From NCBI GenBank assembly GCA_024707325.1, contig JANPZY010000001.1:2356501-2420500 (forward strand): a DNA stretch of 64,000 nt, in the 5' to 3' direction. The notes under the pieces are model-generated. The model searched no databases. It saw only the letters and a list, made by a program, of their open reading frames with translations, and had not been told where the DNA came from. Positions 26,778 through 36,077 of the stretch are shown piece by piece (within the stretch, counting starts at the first letter, position 1; each line of letters opens with the position of its first letter). The DNA is from Opitutus sp. (GTDB taxonomy: Bacteria; Verrucomicrobiota; Verrucomicrobiia; Opitutales; Opitutaceae). The translations under genes and the position numbers were made by a program.

Positions 26778-28223
26778 TTACGCGAGGCGGCTGGATTCGT
26801 CGAAAGGGTGCGCGATGAAGAGTTCCTCGAGGCTCTTTTGGAAAAACGGGTCTTCGGACATGCGATCGATTGCGGCGTCGTAGTGGCGGAGGATTGGATC
26901 GATGTGGCCGAGCGTCGTGCCGGTGGGATCCAAGCCGAAGTTGTCGTCGAGGCGCTTGAACTCGAGGAGCGTCATGCGGTTGAGCGGACGCGCGGGCTGG
27001 TAGAGCATGTCGTCGGTCGGATCCTCCGATGGTGGCGGCACGGGCGTGATGAGTTTCATCTCCACCAGGCGCTGCAGGCAGGCGTTGAGGATCTGCGTGG
27101 GCACCTTGACGAGCGTGCCGAGTTGCGAAGCGGATACCGGCGGCAGGCAGGCCTGGAAGCGACGACCGATGGTGAGGAGGACGACGAGCGAGAGGCGTTC
27201 GCGGGTCGATTCGGTGAGCTGGCTCCACGCGGCCTGGCTGTTGCGAAAGTGCACGTTTTGAACCGCGTAGCTGATGCTCGCGCCGACGAGCAGGTAGAGC
27301 CAGAAGATGTAGAGCCCGAGCATCAGCACGATCGGCAGTGCGAGCGAACCGTAGAGGCTCTTGGTGAGGATCACGCGTCGCACGTAGAAGAGCGCGACGA
27401 AGTTGTTGAGCAACAGAAACGCCGTGACGACGAGCGCCGCGATGAGCGCGGCACTCCAAAACACGCGCGTGTTGGGGATGATCCGATACACCATCGTCAA
27501 CAGCACCACGAGCAGCAGCGCGGAAAACAGCGGCAGCGACCAGCGCAGCATCGCGAGCAGACTCTCGCCGCCGGGGAGCCGCTCGATGGACGTGTTGAAC
27601 ACGTTCACGAATGCGCCCGCGCCGAGCAGCGCGATCGCGCCGAAAAACAACACGGCGCCGAGCGTGAGTGTGGTCCAATAAAACACGACACGCATCCACA
27701 ACGATCGTCCCACGCGCACGCCCCAGATGTCGTTGAACGCGTCCTCCACCGACTTGAAGAGCAGCAGCACGATCAGGATCAGCGACACCACGCCGAAAAA
27801 TCCCGCGGAGCCGGAGCGCGCGCCCATGATGATGCCGTTGATAAAGGTGACCAGCTGTGGATCGACCGCTTCGCCCGCAGCGGCGGGTTCGTCGAGTTGA
27901 TCGACTTGCGGCGCGATGCGGCGCACGAGATCACCGATGCGATCAGCGATGTAATCCGGGTCGCCTTGTTCGCCCATCGCAAAACCGCCGATCAACACCG
28001 CGATCGCGACGAGCGGCCCGAATCCGAGCAGTGAGCTGAAGCTCAGCGCCGCGGCGCGTTCGGGCGTTTTGGTTTCCATGAACACCGTCCACGTGATCGA
28101 GACGATGCGCAGAAAGGCATGGAAGCGCCGGTGGCTCGACGTCCCGCTCGCGTTGGCCGCCTGCCAGATGTCTTTCCGATACAACTCGGAAAAACGTTTC
28201 CAGCGCTCGGCCAGCTTGAGCAT
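26778..28223 (-). CDS. YihY/BrkB family membrane protein with C-terminal extension
   Basis: 481-aa protein. The first 300 residues form the YihY/virulence-factor BrkB domain with about six membrane helices (AALSFSSLLGFGPLVAIAVLIGG, VVFYWTTLTLGAVLFFGAIALLG, LPIVLMLGLYIFWLYLLVGA). The last 150 form a soluble, possibly winged-helix-like region (TRERLSLVVLLTIGRRFQAC, ASQLGTLVKVPTQILNACLQRLVEMKLI) and an acidic tail. Despite the historical RNase BN name, nuclease activity is not expected; function is unknown. It follows the GYF-domain gene by 13 bases on the same strand. Confidence 0.87.
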   Translation of the reverse strand: MLKLAERWKRFSELYRKDIWQAANASGTSSHRRFHAFLRIVSITWTVFMETKTPERAAALSFSSLLGFGPLVAIAVLIGGFAMGEQGDPDYIADRIGDLVRRIAPQVDQLDEPAAAGEAVDPQLVTFINGIIMGARSGSAGFFGVVSLILIVLLLFKSVEDAFNDIWGVRVGRSLWMRVVFYWTTLTLGAVLFFGAIALLGAGAFVNVFNTSIERLPGGESLLAMLRWSLPLFSALLLVVLLTMVYRIIPNTRVFWSAALIAALVVTAFLLLNNFVALFYVRRVILTKSLYGSLALPIVLMLGLYIFWLYLLVGASISYAVQNVHFRNSQAAWSQLTESTRERLSLVVLLTIGRRFQACLPPVSASQLGTLVKVPTQILNACLQRLVEMKLITPVPPPSEDPTDDMLYQPARPLNRMTLLEFKRLDDNFGLDPTGTTLGHIDPILRHYDAAIDRMSEDPFFQKSLEELFIAHPFDESSRLA

Positions 28224-28236
28224 GGCGGCAAGGATT

Positions 28237-28995
28237 TCAGGCCGCGCTCGAAAGCAAGTGCCAGGCTACAAAACCGAAGCCCGCGATACCCAGCACGGCG
28301 GCAATCAACACGGGCGCGAAACTCACGAACACCGTGCTCAGAAACAATCCCGCCGAACCGGCCGCCGCGGCGAGGAGCGGGGTGGTGAGGCCTTGCGACC
28401 AGAACAGGAAGCCGAGAAACCCAAAACCGAGAGCCGCGCGGAAACGCACGAGCGGATAAATGGACACAACGCCGAGCGCGAGCAGCACCGCGAGCAGCAG
28501 ATCCACCACGCCGAGGATCGCGAGCGGCGACGTGGCGAGCTTCGCGACGTCGAGCGCGATGACGAGATCGGCCGCGGGCAGCAAACCGCCGGCCGCGCTG
28601 ACGAGCAGCATGACGATCGCGGCAACGCGACCGAAGCTCGCGGCCTTGGCCATGGCGATCGTGGGATCCTGTTTGTCCTTGGTGTCCTCCGTGCGCCCTT
28701 CGGCGGCGGCGAGCATATCGTTGACCGTGATCGGGCGATCGGCCTCGTGCGCCTGATTGACCGTGGCGATCTTCGGCTCGTTGCGGAGGGAGAGTTTTTT
28801 CTTCTCGGGGAAGAGCGACGCCTTGAGGTTCTGCGTGGCTTCGATGGTGATCCATTCCTCGGTGGCGGTCTCGTAGTAGAGCGTGGCGGGCGTCACCTGA
28901 CCGGCGTCGACCAACGAGGCTAATTGCTCGAGCGTGAAGGGGCCGCGGGCCTCCGTGTCCGACTCGTTGCGGATGTAGAATTCCTGGGTCGCCAT
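28237..28995 (-). CDS. GYF-like domain membrane protein
   Basis: 252-aa protein. An N-terminal GYF_2-like module (YIRNESDTEARGPFTLEQLA then LVDAGQVTPATLYYETATEEW, about 5-55) and a charged linker precede three to four hydrophobic segments (about 105-250). GYF_2 modules in bacteria are usually protein-interaction domains of membrane proteins of unknown role. ATG at 28995 places the module at the N-terminus. It is upstream of the BrkB-like gene and probably co-transcribed. Confidence 0.8.
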   Translation of the reverse strand: MATQEFYIRNESDTEARGPFTLEQLASLVDAGQVTPATLYYETATEEWITIEATQNLKASLFPEKKKLSLRNEPKIATVNQAHEADRPITVNDMLAAAEGRTEDTKDKQDPTIAMAKAASFGRVAAIVMLLVSAAGGLLPAADLVIALDVAKLATSPLAILGVVDLLLAVLLALGVVSIYPLVRFRAALGFGFLGFLFWSQGLTTPLLAAAAGSAGLFLSTVFVSFAPVLIAAVLGIAGFGFVAWHLLSSAA

Positions 28996-29117
28996 GCGCG
29001 GGAAGCTGGGCCGGTGCTTCCGGAGCGGCAAGAGTTTAGTGGACGCGCCAACCGCCGCCCGCAAGGTGTCGCGGAGTTTATGATTTCGTTAACGAGTGGG
29101 CCGCGCGCGGCCTCAAC

Positions 29118-30879
29118 TCACATGCGCGTGAGCGTGCGGAGTCCGAGCAGGCGCAGACCGGTTTCGAGGACGAGCAGCGTGCGGGCGCAGAGCAGCAGAC
29201 GACGCGCGCGCACGGCGGGTTCGTCGACGAGCACCTTGTCGCTGTTGTTGAAGAAGCTGTAGTCGCCCGCGAGCTCGAAGAGATACAGGCAGAGGTAGTG
29301 CGGCCGCAGCGAGTCGGACGCGAGGCGGATGGCGTCGGGGAACTTCGCGAGTTTGCGCGCGAGTCCGATTTCCGCGGCGGTCTCGGGCGGCGTGGCCGTC
29401 GCATCGAGCGAACGATCGTCGGGCGCGACGCCGGCCTTGCGGAAAATCGAGTGAATGCGCGCGACCGCGTAGAGCAGATAGGGCGCGGTGTTGCCGTCGA
29501 GCGCGAGCATCTTGTCCCACGAGAAGACGTAGTTGCTGCTGCGGTTCTGCGAGAGGTCGGCGTATTGCACGGCGCCGATGCCGACGGCGCGCGCGATCTC
29601 GCGACGCTCGGCTTCAGGTAACTCGGGATTCTTTTCGGAGACGATCGCGAACGCGCGCTCTTCGGCTTCGTCGAGCAGCGCCTTCAATTTGATCGTGCCG
29701 CCGTCGCGCGTCTTGAGCGCCTTGCCGTCTTCGCCGGTCACGGCGCCGAAGGTCACGTGGTACAGCTCCGGCAGGCGATAGGCCTTGGCCGCGAACCATT
29801 TTTTTCGTGGTGAGGAAAAGCTGCTCGAAGTGATCGCTCTGACGGAAGTCGGTGACGACCACGACACCGTCGGCCTTGAAGTGCTCCGCGCGATACAGGA
29901 CGGTCGCGAGATCGGTCGTGGCGTAGTTTGAAGCGCCGTCGGCTTTGCGGATGAGGAACGGCTGCGTCTTGAAGCGCGGATGCTCCGGGTGAAACACTGC
30001 GAGCGCGCCCTCGCTCACGACGGCGAGACCCGTGGAGGTCAGCTCTTCGTAGATGCGCTCGACCTTGTCGTTGTAGAACGACTCGCCGAGGTTGTAGTCG
30101 AAGCGAATACCGAGGCGCTCGTAGATCTGCTCGAACGCGGCGAGACTCACCTCGGAGAACTTCTTCCACAGCGCGACGTTTTCGGGATCGCCGCTCTGGA
30201 GTTTCACGAGCTCGCGACGCGCTTCCTCGAGTTCGGGCGAGCCGTCGGGCGTGGCGTTGTTGCCGAGTTTATAGAGCCGCTCGAGCTCCTCGATCGCGTC
30301 GGTTTCGAGGGCTTTCGGATCGGCCCAGCGTTTGTAGCCGTAGATGAGTTTGCCGAACTGCGTGCCCCAGTCGCCGAGGTGATTGTCGCGGATCACGCGC
30401 GCGCCGGTGAATTCGAGCAGGCGGCAGATCGCCTCGCCAATCACGGCTGAGCGGAGGTGGCCGACGTGCATCTGCTTCGCGGTGTTGGGCGACGAGTAAT
30501 CGACGACCCAAGTCTGGCCGGTGTGCGCGGCAGCGGCGCCGGACTGAAGTTGCGCGGAGGAGTTGTAAGCCTGCAACCACGCGAGCAACGCGGTGGGTTT
30601 CAGGGTGAAATTAATAAAACCCGGACCCGCGATCGTGACGTCGAACTGCTCGCGCACCGAGGCGGGCAGGGCGGCGACGATCTGCTCGGCGGTGGCGCGC
30701 GGATTGAGTTTGCGAGCTTTGGCGTAGCCGAGCACGCCGTTGGCCTGAAAGTCGCCGTGCTTCGGGTCGGACGTTCGCACCTCGGGCGCGAAAGCGGCGG
30801 CATCGGCCAGACCCGCAGCGCTGGCGGCAGACTGGAGAGCCGTATCGAGATCGGCAGCGAGGTTAAACGAGACGTGCAT
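29118..30879 (-). CDS. argS: arginyl-tRNA synthetase (one-base frame break)
   Basis: Class I aminoacyl-tRNA synthetase of about 586 aa. The N-terminal Arg_tRNA_synt_N region, the HIGH-type MHVGHLRSAVIGE, DNHLGDWGTQFG, the KMSKS-equivalent DGKALKTRDGG, and the C-terminal DALR anticodon domain are all present. The reading frame shifts at a run of seven T (29799-29805 on the plus strand): upstream reads FLTTKK and downstream WFAAKAYRLPELYHV, and six bases would give an uninterrupted enzyme. Since argS is essential, a sequence indel is far likelier than a pseudogene. The start is ATG at 30879. Confidence 0.92.
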
Positions 30880-31136
30880 CCGGCGAGAAAACCGCACCGC
30901 AGCCGCGCCGCGCAAGCGCGGAGTTCGGGGCCGGGAAGAGGGTGGAGCCCGCCGTTCGCGGCCGGGAGCCGGTCGTGCTCTTGATCGTTCTCGTAATCGT
31001 TCTCGTTCTCCCGGAGCGGATATCTCTGGTGGAGGAGGCGAGGAGACACGGCAGGGCGGCTGGTGTCGTCATGTCATTTGTTTGCGTGATTTGCGCGCGG
31101 CGGTTGGCATCGCGCCAGCTTCTAACCGCACACTTT
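30880..31136. other. argS/puuD divergent intergenic region with GTTCTC tract
   Basis: 257 bases between the divergent argS and puuD starts. A tract of CGTTCTCGTAATCGTTCTC-type words (about 30983-31010) matches the GAACGA family seen beside the 22-bp arrays, but no 22-bp unit is present here. No convincing promoter hexamers were identified. Confidence 0.5.
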
Positions 31137-32336
31137 ATGGACGCGCACTGGATGGAGTTCCTGAGCATGTTGCTGCGTTGGCTGCACGTCATCGCGGGCA
31201 TAGCGTGGATCGGGTCATCGTTTTATTTCATCTGGCTCGACAACAGCCTGGATGCGCCGGCGCCCGGTTCGGAGGCTGCGAAGAAGGGGGTGGGCGGCGA
31301 ACTCTGGGCGGTGCACGGGGGTGGCTTCTACAACCCGCAAAAATACACGGTCGCTCCGGCGACACTGCCGGAGAAGCTGCACTGGTTCATGTGGGAGTCC
31401 TACACCACGTGGCTGTCGGGCACCGTGCTGCTTGTCGTGGTTTATTGGATACGAGCGGGCACGATGATGGTCGACCCGGGCGTGGCGGAGTTGACGGCGG
31501 CCCAAGCGGTCGCGATCGGCGCGGGCAGCATGGTCGGTTCGTGGCTGATCTACGACGGGCTGTGCCGTTCGCCGCTGGGACGTCACAACGGACTCTTGGG
31601 CGCGGTCGTGTTTGCGTTGCTCACCGCGCTGGCGTGGGGACTCACGCAATGGATCGGCGGACGCGCGGCCTACATCCACGTGGGCGCGGCGATCGGCACG
31701 ATCATGTCGGCCAATGTGTTTTTCGTGATCATCCCGATGCAGCGAAAGATGGTCGCGGCGATGAAGGCCGGTGAGACGCCGAAGGCCGAGTGGGGCCTTC
31801 GTGGCAAGCAGCGCAGCGTGCACAACAACTATTTCACGCTGCCGGTGCTGTTCATCATGATCAGCAATCACTACGCGACGACCTACAGCCATCCGCACAA
31901 CTGGGCGGTCCTGGCGGTGATCGCGGCGGCAGGCGTGCTGATCCGGCATTTTTTCAACAAGCGCCACAAGGGCGTGTTCGCTTGGCAGTATCCGCTCGCG
32001 GGTGCGGTGTTGCTCGGCGTGGTGGCGTGGTGGACCGCGCCCAAGGCCATCGCGCTGCCACCGGTGCAGGGTGAGGTGACTTTCGAACGCGTCCGCACCA
32101 TCATGGGCGAACGCTGCGTCACATGTCACACTGAGGCGCCGACATTTCCCGGCATCGCCCAGCCACCGGCCGGGGTGGTCCTGCAGTCACCCGCGATGAT
32201 CGCTCAAAACGCGCAACGTATCTACCAGCAGGTCGTCGCCACGCGCATCATGCCGCTGGGCAACGTGACCGAAATGACGGACGAGGAACGCGCCGTCATT
32301 GCGGCTTGGGTCGCGTCGGGTGCGAAAACCCAATAG
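31137..32336 (+). CDS. puuD: urate hydroxylase PuuD-like, membrane cytochrome c fusion
   Basis: 399-aa protein with about eight membrane helices (MLLRWLHVIAGIAWIGSSFY at the start, then His-containing helices such as YIHVGAAIGTIMSANVFFVI) and a C-terminal cytochrome c domain with heme site CVTCH in GERCVTCHTEAPTFPG. PuuD proteins oxidise urate using a c-type heme as electron outlet. No other purine-catabolism gene is in the window, so the urate assignment rests on architecture alone. ATG at 31137 precedes the conserved MEFLSMLLRWLH; no good ribosome-binding site is seen. Confidence 0.82.
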   Translation: MDAHWMEFLSMLLRWLHVIAGIAWIGSSFYFIWLDNSLDAPAPGSEAAKKGVGGELWAVHGGGFYNPQKYTVAPATLPEKLHWFMWESYTTWLSGTVLLVVVYWIRAGTMMVDPGVAELTAAQAVAIGAGSMVGSWLIYDGLCRSPLGRHNGLLGAVVFALLTALAWGLTQWIGGRAAYIHVGAAIGTIMSANVFFVIIPMQRKMVAAMKAGETPKAEWGLRGKQRSVHNNYFTLPVLFIMISNHYATTYSHPHNWAVLAVIAAAGVLIRHFFNKRHKGVFAWQYPLAGAVLLGVVAWWTAPKAIALPPVQGEVTFERVRTIMGERCVTCHTEAPTFPGIAQPPAGVVLQSPAMIAQNAQRIYQQVVATRIMPLGNVTEMTDEERAVIAAWVASGAKTQ

Positions 32337-32595
32337 CTGGCAATTGCCTCTTTCTGGCAACTCGCCTGCCGCGGCTCGGGAGGCGAGCGGTATCGTGATG
32401 CAGGGGTGGAAGCTAAGGCGAATCCGGTTTTACAAAAAACGATTTTATAAGGATTAACGCGATCCGTTCTGAGCAGTCGGCGCGGCTCCGGCAGGTGCAA
32501 ACTGGGTAGTTTTGGCTCGACATTTCCCCATAGCCGGGTTTGCTCGCAAACTTTTCCGCACCGCGGAGAGACGCGGTTGTTCACATACTACTCAC
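32337..32595. other. leader region of thymidine phosphorylase gene
   Basis: 259 bases with no ORF. It includes an unusually A/T-rich patch (about 32428-32457) with a TATAAG -10-like hexamer at 32446-32451 but no matching -35, and a GC-rich inverted stretch around 32370-32390. A promoter is probable; no known riboswitch was recognised. Confidence 0.4.
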
Positions 32596-33939
32596 ATGAC
32601 GAAACGCACCATTCCGGCCCGCCGCTTTATCAAGCCCAGCTTCGAATCGCTGATCGAGAAGAAGCGCGACGGCGGCGAGTTCACCCAGGAGGAGATTCGC
32701 TTTATCATTGATAGCACGCTGGATGGAGAGATGCCGCAGCACCAGCTCGCCGCTCTCATGATGGCGATCTATTTCTCCAACATGTCCGCCCAGGAGACGG
32801 CCGATCTCACCGAGGAGATGATGCTGTCGGGCGAGGTGATCGACTTGTCCTCCATCGCCAAGCCGAAGATCGACAAGTATTCCACCGGCGGCGTGGGCGA
32901 CAAGACCGCCCTCGTCCTCGTGCCCCTCGCGATGGCCTCCGGCGTCGTCGTCCCGATGATGTGCGGCGTTGAGCACGACTACGTGATCAACACCCTCGAC
33001 AAGCTCTCGGCTTTCCCCGGCTTCAAGAGCCACCTCTCGATCGACGGCTTCGTGTCGCAGCTCTCCCGCATCGGCGGCGCGATCGTGGCGCAGGACGAGA
33101 AACTCGCTCCGGCCGACGGCAAATTCTACGCTCTCCGCAAAGAGACCGGCACCATCCCGAGCCTCCCGCTCATCACCGGCAGCGTGCTTTCCAAGAAGCT
33201 CGCCGAAGGCTCCGAAGGCCTCGTGATCGACGTGAAGTGGGGCAACGGCTCCTTCATCAAGGACCTCGAGCAGGCCAAGCAGCTCGCGCGCTCCATGACC
33301 CGCGTCGGCCGCTCCATGAAGCGCCGCTGCGTCGCGCTCGTGACCGACATGAACCAGCCGCTCGGCGACACCGTCGGCACCGCGCTCGAGATCAAGGAAG
33401 CCATCCAGCTCCTCAAGGGCGAAGGCCCCGAGGACATGAAGGAACTCGTTCTCAAGCTCGGCATGGAGATCGTGCGCCTCGCCGGCGTCGCGGGCTCCAC
33501 GCTCTCGGCCAAGCAGACCGTGCAGCGCCACCTCACCGACGGTTCCGCGCTCCAGAAGTTCAAGGACCTCGTCAAGGCGCAGGGCGGCGACACCGCCTTC
33601 ATCGATCATCCGGAAAAATTCCCGGCCGCCCGCCACATCCGCAAGCTGCCCGCTCCGAAGCGCGGCTATGTGCACACCATCAACGCGGCGATGATCGCCC
33701 GTGGCGTGCACCTCCTCGGCGCCGGCAAGGAAAACAGCCACGACAAGATCGATTACTCGGTCGGCGTCTCGGAGATCAAGAAGGTCGGCACCCAGGTGAA
33801 GCAGGGCGAGCCGCTCATGATGATCCACTACAACGACGAGTCGAAGCTCGAGCAGGCGCTCAACTACTTCAAGGACGCCTACCGCCTCGCGCCGAAGCGT
33901 CCGACGCCCCCGCCGCTCATCGTCGAGCGCGTCGCCTAA
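32596..33939 (+). CDS. deoA: thymidine/pyrimidine-nucleoside phosphorylase
   Basis: 447-aa enzyme of the nucleoside phosphorylase-II fold that releases deoxyribose or ribose 1-phosphate from pyrimidine nucleosides. It shows the N-terminal helical domain (LIEKKRDGGEFTQEEIRFII), the phosphate-binding KYSTGGVGDKTALVLVPLA, the pocket FVSQLSRIGGAIVAQDEKLA, and the C-terminal ISEIKKVGTQVKQG-like region. ATG at 32596 begins MTKRTIPARRF. The codon pattern is strongly C-ending, unlike the looser use in its neighbours, as in a highly expressed gene. A strong terminator follows. Confidence 0.93.
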   Translation: MTKRTIPARRFIKPSFESLIEKKRDGGEFTQEEIRFIIDSTLDGEMPQHQLAALMMAIYFSNMSAQETADLTEEMMLSGEVIDLSSIAKPKIDKYSTGGVGDKTALVLVPLAMASGVVVPMMCGVEHDYVINTLDKLSAFPGFKSHLSIDGFVSQLSRIGGAIVAQDEKLAPADGKFYALRKETGTIPSLPLITGSVLSKKLAEGSEGLVIDVKWGNGSFIKDLEQAKQLARSMTRVGRSMKRRCVALVTDMNQPLGDTVGTALEIKEAIQLLKGEGPEDMKELVLKLGMEIVRLAGVAGSTLSAKQTVQRHLTDGSALQKFKDLVKAQGGDTAFIDHPEKFPAARHIRKLPAPKRGYVHTINAAMIARGVHLLGAGKENSHDKIDYSVGVSEIKKVGTQVKQGEPLMMIHYNDESKLEQALNYFKDAYRLAPKRPTPPPLIVERVA

Positions 33940-33963
33940 GCGATCACGCAACGAAAAACTCTC

Positions 33964-33993
33964 AGCCGACCGGTTTCCCCGGTCGGCTTTTTT
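33964..33993 (+). terminator. rho-independent terminator of thymidine phosphorylase
   Basis: An 8-bp stem AGCCGACC/GGTCGGCT (33964-33971 with 33981-33988) and nine-base loop are followed by a T-run through 33993. It lies 24 bases after the stop codon. Confidence 0.9.
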
Positions 33994-34085
33994 GTGCACG
34001 CAAGCGAGTGTCGTCGGCGACGCGTTTGAATTCGGCGTGCGCCAAAAAAATTGCGGGCGGGGCGGGGCTCGTCCCTTTTAGCGAC

Positions 34086-35328
34086 ATGTCTGAACCGTCG
34101 CCCACGGAGAAACCCGAGAAAGCGCCACCGCGCGTCTACGATCGCGCCACGTGGCCCAAACCTTGGGCGCAGCTCAAATACTTCACGTTTCAGCCCGCGA
34201 TCTTTCCGCGACTGCTCGGGCAGGTGTCGTCCGACGCGCGGCCGGGCGATTTCGTCAACGTCTACGACAAAAACGGCAATCTCGCCGGCGGCGGCCTCTA
34301 CAACCCGCGCGCGAAAATCCCGCTGCGCGTCGTCGCGCACTCAGCGGAACCGGTCAACGAGTCCTATTTCGAAACCGCGATTCGCCGCGCGGTCGATCTG
34401 CGTCGCACGCTCTTCAAACTCGACGAGGTCACCGATGCGTATCGCCTGATCAACTCCGACGGCGATGGTCTCAGCGGACTCACCATCGATCGCTACGGCG
34501 ACACGTTGCTGTGCGAGGTTTACTCGCTCGGCATCGCGCAGCGTTTGCCGAAGTGGCTGCCGCTGCTGCACGAACTCGCGGGCACGAAGTTCGCGCGCGT
34601 GCATGTTGATCACGATCTCGGTTCGCTCGAAGGCATCAAGCCGTCGACCTTCAACGAAACCAACGCCGCGGCGCCGCGCCTCGTGAAAATCCGCGAGCAT
34701 GGCGTGCGCTACGAGGTCGATTTCGCCGAAGGCCACAAGACCGGGTTCTTCTGCGACCAACGCGACAACCGCCGTGCCTTTGCCCGCTTCGCCAAGGACG
34801 CGCGCGTGCTCGATCTCTGCTGTTATACGGGCGGATTTTCGCTCAACGCGAAAGTCACCGGCGGTGCGACGGACGTGACCGCCGTCGATCTCGACGAGGC
34901 CGCGATCGCGCAGGCGAAGCGCAACGCGAACCTCAATCAGGCGCGCATCAAATTCGTGCACGCCGACGCCTTCGCTTACGCGCGGCAGATGCAGCAGAAC
35001 GGGGGAGAAGTGGGACGTCGTGATGCTCGACCCGCCGAAGTTCATTTTCACGCGCGAGGAAGGCGGCAATTGGGAAGGCCGTCAGAAATACGAAGACCTT
35101 AACCTGCTCGCGATCTCCCTCGTGAAACCCGGCGGCATCTTCGTCACGTGCTCGTGTTCGGGTCTGCTCTCGCTCGAAGATTTCGAGGCGCACGTGATCA
35201 AGGCCGCGCACCGACAGAATCGCCGTCTGCAGTTCTTCGACCGCACCGGTCCGGGCGTGGATCATCCGGTTTATTCGAACTGCCTCGAGAGTCGTTACCT
35301 GAAAGTCCTCTGGTCGCGCGTCATGTGA
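34086..35328 (+). CDS. RlmI-like class I SAM rRNA methyltransferase (one-base frame break)
   Basis: About 413 aa. An N-terminal PUA-like region (LGQVSSDARPGDFVNVYDKN, GGGLYNPRAKIPLRV) precedes a SAM-binding methyltransferase domain with VLDLCCYTGGFSLNA and, after the frame change, DVVMLDPPKF and VTCSCSG, as in 5-methylcytosine 23S rRNA methyltransferases. The frames meet at a run of five G (35001-35005): QQNG|EKWDVVMLDPPKF would be continuous with four. An indel is likely. ATG at 34086; any upstream extension reads through the preceding terminator. Confidence 0.86.
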
Positions 35329-35376
35329 GCGCGAGACACGCGCCACCGCATCACACGACCGGGACCAACGAAACCC

Positions 35377-35799
35377 ATGATCAAGAAACTCGCTCACACC
35401 TGCCTGTTCACGGATCAGCTCGACGCGATGATCGCGTTTTACCGCGACGTGCTCGGCTTTCCGGTGAAGTTCACGATGAAGAACGATGATGGCTTTGCCT
35501 TCGGCTACTACTTCGCGTGCGGCGAAATGACGTTCGTGGAAATCTTCGATCAGCGCGGCGCGGTAAAACAGTGGGGCGGCGAAGTGCGCGCGATGCGTTC
35601 CAACGAGGAAGCGCATGCGCGGCATTTCTGCTTTGAAGTCGAGGGCCTCGAAGCCGAGGTCGCGCGCATCGAATCGCTCGGCGTGAAAGTCCGCCCGATC
35701 AGCGTCGGCATGGATCACTCGAAACAGGCGTGGATCAAGGATCCCGACGGCAACGGCATCGAGTTGATGGAATACACACCGCGCAGCCTGCAATGGTGA
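35377..35799 (+). CDS. VOC/glyoxalase-family protein
   Basis: 140-aa vicinal-oxygen-chelate protein with paired beta-alpha-beta modules: HTCLFTDQLDAMIAFYRDVL in the first and HARHFCFEVEGLEAEVARI in the second, ending IKDPDGNGIELMEYTP, a glyoxalase-type metal-site block. The first metal ligand is probably His in KLAHTCLF and the last Glu in NGIELMEY. The substrate is unknown; lactoylglutathione lyase is only one possibility. A 22-bp repeat array starts six bases after the stop. Confidence 0.83.
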   Translation: MIKKLAHTCLFTDQLDAMIAFYRDVLGFPVKFTMKNDDGFAFGYYFACGEMTFVEIFDQRGAVKQWGGEVRAMRSNEEAHARHFCFEVEGLEAEVARIESLGVKVRPISVGMDHSKQAWIKDPDGNGIELMEYTPRSLQW

Positions 35800-35805
35800 G
35801 CGCGC

Positions 35806-35915
35806 GCCCGACTCGAGCCTGAGATCGCACCTGGTCGGGACTTGGTGCGGACCGGGTCGAGCCAAGGTCCGTCCCGGGTTGCGCCTAGGTGCGTGCCGGA
35901 GTGGGACTCATCACG
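35806..35915 (+). repeat. 22-bp tandem repeat array R4 (5 units)
   Basis: Five contiguous 22-bp units (35806-35827, 35828-35849, 35850-35871, 35872-35893, 35894-35915), running in the orientation of the upstream VOC gene and beginning six bases beyond its stop. The unit at 35850-35871 contains GTCGAGCCAAGGTCCG; outer units are more diverged. Confidence 0.82.
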
Positions 35916-35940
35916 AATCGCGGAAGAGGACGTTACTTTC

Positions 35941-35965
35941 TGTCATTCTGAGCGAAGCGAGGAAT
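35941..35965 (+). repeat. TGTCATTCTGAGCG-type interspersed repeat, single copy
   Basis: Contains TGTCATTCTGAGCGAAGC followed by GAGGAAT. The first 22 bases match the arms of the inverted pair at 48176-48292 at 21 positions. It is located 25 bases after array R4 and upstream of the carbonic anhydrase gene. Confidence 0.75.
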
Positions 35966-36077
35966 GCACGCGGAGTTTCCGCAACCGTGCCCCGCGGCGG
36001 CGATGCCTGCGCTGGTTTTTTGGAGAAGGGATTCAGAGTGGACATCTGGCGTGAGCGGCGGACCATTTTCCGCACAC

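Noticed and set aside
32337..32595. Riboswitch upstream of thymidine phosphorylase
   Set aside because: No conserved core of a known class was recognised in the leader; only an A/T-rich -10-like patch is visible.
35838..36077. Coding extension upstream of the carbonic anhydrase
   Set aside because: The in-frame codons cross repeat array R4 and the TGTCATTCTGAGC copy, and the family starts at the ATG at 36078.
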